Origin: Magnetospirillum sulfuroxidans
GTDB lineage: Bacteria > Pseudomonadota > Alphaproteobacteria > Rhodospirillales > Magnetospirillaceae
Direction: 5' to 3'
Length of the DNA: 50,695 nt
Assembly: GCF_018224925.1 (NCBI RefSeq)
Contig: NZ_JAGTUF010000017.1
Location: forward strand, 24,186 to 74,880
Shown: one piece after another, positions 48,354-50,695 of the stretch
Layout of the letters: the number at the start of each line of letters is the position of its first letter
Position numbering within the stretch: position 1 is the stretch's first letter
Made by a program: the position numbers and the translations under genes
The notes under the pieces: generated by a model
The model's database searches: none
What the model was told of the DNA's origin: nothing
The model's input: the letters and a program-made list of their open reading frames with translations, nothing else

Positions 48354-48401
48354 ATGTTGGGCGACAAAATGAGATTTTGCTTGGGAGGGCCTGAATTATG
48401 A
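48354..48401 (+). CDS. Short leader ORF coupled to the EF-G-like gene
   Basis: The sequence AAGGAGG at 48344-48350 is a consensus Shine-Dalgarno three bases before ATG 48354. The frame encodes MLGDKMRFCLGGPEL and stops at 48399-48401, overlapping the ATG of the next gene (48398) by four bases. Its last codons also include the GGGAGG that serves the next gene. It has the form of an upstream leader that delivers ribosomes to the downstream start. A longer Arg/Pro-rich frame from 48189 in the same phase looks non-coding. Confidence 0.45.
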   Translation: MLGDKMRFCLGGPEL

Positions 48402-50431
48402 CTGGCAAGACAGTTTCGCTTCCGCGCGCCGCCGCTCTGGTGGGGCCGTTTTCCAGCGGCAAGACCAGCCTGCTGGAAGCACTGCTGTTCCGCGCGGAAG
48501 CCATCCCTCGCCAAGGCCGCATCAAGGACAGCAATACCGTCGGCGATTCCAGCGCCGAGGCTCGGGCCCGGATGATGAGCGTCGAGCCGAATTTGGTCGG
48601 CGTCGATTATCTGGGGGAAAAATGGACCTTCATCGATTGTCCCGGCTCGGTGGAATTCCAGCAAGATGCCTATAACGCGCTGATGGCGGTGGACGCCGCC
48701 ATCGTTGTCTGCGAACCCGATCCCGCCCGCGCGGTGATGGTGGCGCCGTTGCTGAAATTTCTCGACGACCGCAAGATTCCGCACCTTTTGTTCATCAACA
48801 AGATCGATACCGCCGGCACCCGCCTGCGGGAAACGCTGGAAGCCCTGCAAGCCGTCTCCGAGCGGCCGCTGGTGCTGCGCGAAGTGCCGATCCGCGACGG
48901 CGAGCAGATCACCGGATTCGTCGATCTGGTCAGTGAGCGGGCCTATCAATACCGCCCCGGCCAAGCCTCGGATCTGATCAAGATTCCCGATTCCATCAAG
49001 GACGATGAGCAAGTGGCCCGCCAGGAAATGCTGGAGCATCTGGCCGATTTCGACGACCACCTGATGGAAGAATTGCTGGAAGACATCGCGCCCCCCAAGG
49101 ACGAGCTCTACGACGATTTGGCCAAGGATCTGGCCGATGACCTGATCGTTCCGGTGTTCTTCGGCTCGGCCGAGCATGATGGCGGCGTGACCCGGTTGTG
49201 GAAGGCCTTGCGCCACGACGTGCCCGCCCCCACCGCCACCGCGGCCCGTCTGGGCTTTGCCAATGGCGGCGCCCCGGTCGCCCGGATTTTCAAGACCGTC
49301 CATGCCGCCCATACCGGCAAACTGTCATGGGCGCGGGTGTTGCGCGGCGAATTCGCCGATGCCCAAACCCTGGGCGATGGCAAAGTTTCCGGCCTCTACG
49401 TTCCCGCCATCGCCACCCCATCCAAGGTCCCCAAGGCAAGCCTGGGCGAGGTGGTCGCTTTCGGTCGTCTTGACCATGCGGCCACCGGCGATGTGCTGGG
49501 GGGAGACGGCCAAATCGCCAGCGATTGGCCCAAGCCGCTCGATTCCTTGTTCGCCTTGGCGTTGGAGGCGGAAAAGAAGGGTGACGACGTCAAATTGTCC
49601 GGCGCATTGACCAAATTGGCCGAGGAAGATCCGTCATACCGGTTGGAACAGAACGCCGAATTCGGCGAAACCGTGCTGTGGGGGCAAGGTGAAATCCACC
49701 TGCTGGTGGCTTTGGAGCGGCTGAAAAGCCGTTTTGGTCTGGGGGTTGTCACCCACAAGCCGACGGTGCCGCACAAGGAAACCATCCGCAAATCGGTACC
49801 GGTGCATGGTCGCCATAAAAAGCAATCGGGCGGTCACGGCCAATTCGGCGACGTCCATATCGAGATCCGGCCGCAACCGCGCGGCGCCGGTTTCGTTTTC
49901 GAAGACAAAATCGTCGGCGGCGCCGTCCCGCGCCAATACATCCCGGCGGTGGAAGACGGAATCGTCGATTTTCTCCGACAAGGCGCCCTTGGCTTCCCGG
50001 TGGTGGATATCGCCGTCACCTTGACCGACGGCTCGTATCACAGCGTCGACAGCTCGGACATGGCCTTCAAGACGGCGGCCCGCATCGCCATGGCCGAGGG
50101 CATGCCCCAATGCGACCCGGTCTTGCTTGAGCCGATCTTGGCGGTGGAAATCTCGGTTCCGGCCGATTTCACGTCGAAAGCCCAACGCATCATCACCGGC
50201 CGGCGCGGCCAGATTCTCGGCTTTGACGGCAAAGAAGGCTGGAACGGCTGGGATCAGGTTTCAGCCTATCTGCCACAGGCGGAAATGGGGGATTTGATCG
50301 TCGAATTACGCTCGTTGACCATGGGCGTCGGCACTTTCGGCTGGCGCTTCGATCACTTGCAGGAAGTCTCGGGCCGTGCGGCCGAAAAGGTGGTGGAAAC
50401 CCGCAAGGAAGCCCTGGCGAAAAAAGGCTGA
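48398..50431 (+). CDS. Elongation factor G-like GTPase, divergent
   Basis: A 677-residue EF-G relative with all five domains. The G domain has GPFSSGKT (16-23) in place of the usual GHVDHGKT, DCPG at 80-83 and NKID at 134-137. The residue after DCPG is Ser84, where translational GTPases have the catalytic His, and the switch I RGIT element is absent (ARARMMSVEP instead). Domain II-V signatures such as GKLSWARVLRG, GQGEIHLLVALERL, GGHGQFGDVHIEI and the C-terminal MGVGTFGWRFDHLQE are present. It belongs to the 'elongation factor G-like' family and is not the canonical FusA. It is coupled to a short leader ORF. Confidence 0.92.
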   Translation: MTGKTVSLPRAAALVGPFSSGKTSLLEALLFRAEAIPRQGRIKDSNTVGDSSAEARARMMSVEPNLVGVDYLGEKWTFIDCPGSVEFQQDAYNALMAVDAAIVVCEPDPARAVMVAPLLKFLDDRKIPHLLFINKIDTAGTRLRETLEALQAVSERPLVLREVPIRDGEQITGFVDLVSERAYQYRPGQASDLIKIPDSIKDDEQVARQEMLEHLADFDDHLMEELLEDIAPPKDELYDDLAKDLADDLIVPVFFGSAEHDGGVTRLWKALRHDVPAPTATAARLGFANGGAPVARIFKTVHAAHTGKLSWARVLRGEFADAQTLGDGKVSGLYVPAIATPSKVPKASLGEVVAFGRLDHAATGDVLGGDGQIASDWPKPLDSLFALALEAEKKGDDVKLSGALTKLAEEDPSYRLEQNAEFGETVLWGQGEIHLLVALERLKSRFGLGVVTHKPTVPHKETIRKSVPVHGRHKKQSGGHGQFGDVHIEIRPQPRGAGFVFEDKIVGGAVPRQYIPAVEDGIVDFLRQGALGFPVVDIAVTLTDGSYHSVDSSDMAFKTAARIAMAEGMPQCDPVLLEPILAVEISVPADFTSKAQRIITGRRGQILGFDGKEGWNGWDQVSAYLPQAEMGDLIVELRSLTMGVGTFGWRFDHLQEVSGRAAEKVVETRKEALAKKG

Positions 50432-50453
50432 GCCCACCGAATAGTGTTGACGG

Positions 50454-50487
50454 AAAAAGCCGAGGTGGACCCCGCCTCGGCTTTTTT
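50454..50487 (+). terminator. Intrinsic terminator of the EF-G-like gene
   Basis: GCCGAGG (50459-50465) and CCTCGGC (50475-50481) form a 7-bp stem with flanking A5/T6 runs. It lies about 25 bases after the stop and can act in both directions. Confidence 0.88.
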
Positions 50488-50516
50488 ATGGTTGACCCAG
50501 AATATGGAAATGCGCG

Positions 50517-50695
50517 TCAGTCGGTACAGACCTTGGCCGCAAAATCTTCAACGATTTGGTAAAGCATGAGCATGGCGTTAGTGCCTTCTCTTGCGAAGTT
50601 TATCCCTAAGATATCCTCTAATACCAATTCCCGATAATTGCGACTCATGGCGGGGATTCCCAAGGAGGCGCTGATCTGATTCAACATGGCAAACG
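50517..50695 (-). CDS. End of an unknown, AT-richer gene (partial at window edge)
   Basis: An uninterrupted minus-strand frame of 59 codons ends at TGA 50517-50519. It reads …MLNQISASLGIPAMSRNYRE… and ends in …MLMLYQIVEDFAAKVCTD. A Met at 50687 could be its start, giving 56 residues, or the gene may begin outside the window. Codons TTA, ATA, GTA and AAT are used often, unlike the C/G-ending codons of all neighbours, which suggests a foreign or recently acquired gene. The sequence is helical with no recognised family. It is convergent with the EF-G-like gene and shares its terminator. Confidence 0.4.
   Translation of the reverse strand, partial: FAMLNQISASLGIPAMSRNYRELVLEDILGINFAREGTNAMLMLYQIVEDFAAKVCTD

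Noticed and set aside
48189-48401. Arg/Pro-rich ORF before the EF-G-like gene
   Set aside because: Its composition is that of random GC-rich frames. Only its last 16 codons, preceded by a consensus SD, are kept as a leader ORF.

Overview
The window reads as chromosomal DNA from a GC-rich, motile alphaproteobacterium, most like the Rhodospirillales (Magnetospirillum/Phaeospirillum type). The grounds are the protein sequences themselves (GyrB, DnaA, RecF, OxyR, a PraR-like XRE regulator, a FlaF-flagellin pair, many chemoreceptors and Cache-type kinases), strong GC bias at third positions, and the dnaA-dnaN-recF-gyrB replication block. No insertion sequence, prophage, CRISPR array or rRNA operon is visible. 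The species is inferred, not proven.

Layout. 1-585: end of an array of 86-bp tandem repeats closed by an intrinsic terminator. 672-7743: a TPR lipoprotein coupled to ispE, tRNA-Gln(UUG), an Ala-rich DUF6481-like protein, a DEAD-box RNA helicase with a DbpA-like RNA-binding tail, a two-gene unit of a ParD-like protein and a second-type methionine aminopeptidase, and yjdM. 7928-16323 (all minus strand): rpsT, a 560-bp candidate origin/promoter region, dnaA, an unknown membrane protein, dnaN, recF, gyrB. 16476-22427: two unknown small proteins, an unlisted 35-codon ORF with its own ribosome site and terminator, asd, a Cache chemoreceptor, then divergent dps and oxyR. 22421-26821 (minus): an SDR enzyme overlapping sppA, an intergenic hairpin element, a rhodanese, flaF and flagellin. 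26933-38966: a secreted protein, an unusual 1097-residue tandem sensor kinase, aroC-fabI, YihY, a second chemoreceptor, and a FemAB/GNAT-like gene overlapping a DnaJ-type chaperone. 38490-50695: a glycine-zipper lipoprotein, pdxH overlapping a CDF metal exporter, a PraR-like regulator, ndk, an ABC-F protein, a Cache histidine kinase, an HD/HD-GYP protein, a FUSC membrane protein, a short leader ORF coupled to a divergent EF-G-like GTPase, and the end of an AT-richer unknown gene.

How it fits together. Most of the window is housekeeping: replication initiation (dnaA, dnaN, recF, gyrB, possibly the origin), isoprenoid, lysine/threonine, aromatic and fatty-acid synthesis (ispE, asd, aroC, fabI), vitamin B6 (pdxH), nucleotide balance (ndk) and peroxide defence (oxyR/dps). 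Over this lies signalling for motility and lifestyle (two chemoreceptors, two Cache kinases, HD-GYP, flagellin/flaF, PraR-like).

The items most worth a second look are: (i) the 27419-30712 kinase, in which the first kinase module keeps its phospho-acceptor His but has lost its ATP site, while the second keeps its ATP site but has Arg instead of His; (ii) the ParD-like/methionine aminopeptidase pair, which resembles a toxin-antitoxin layout with an N-terminal-Met peptidase in the toxin slot; (iii) the 86-bp hairpin array; (iv) a consensus-SD 15-residue leader ORF coupled to a GTPase that lacks the catalytic His; and (v) the 35-residue ORF at 17454.
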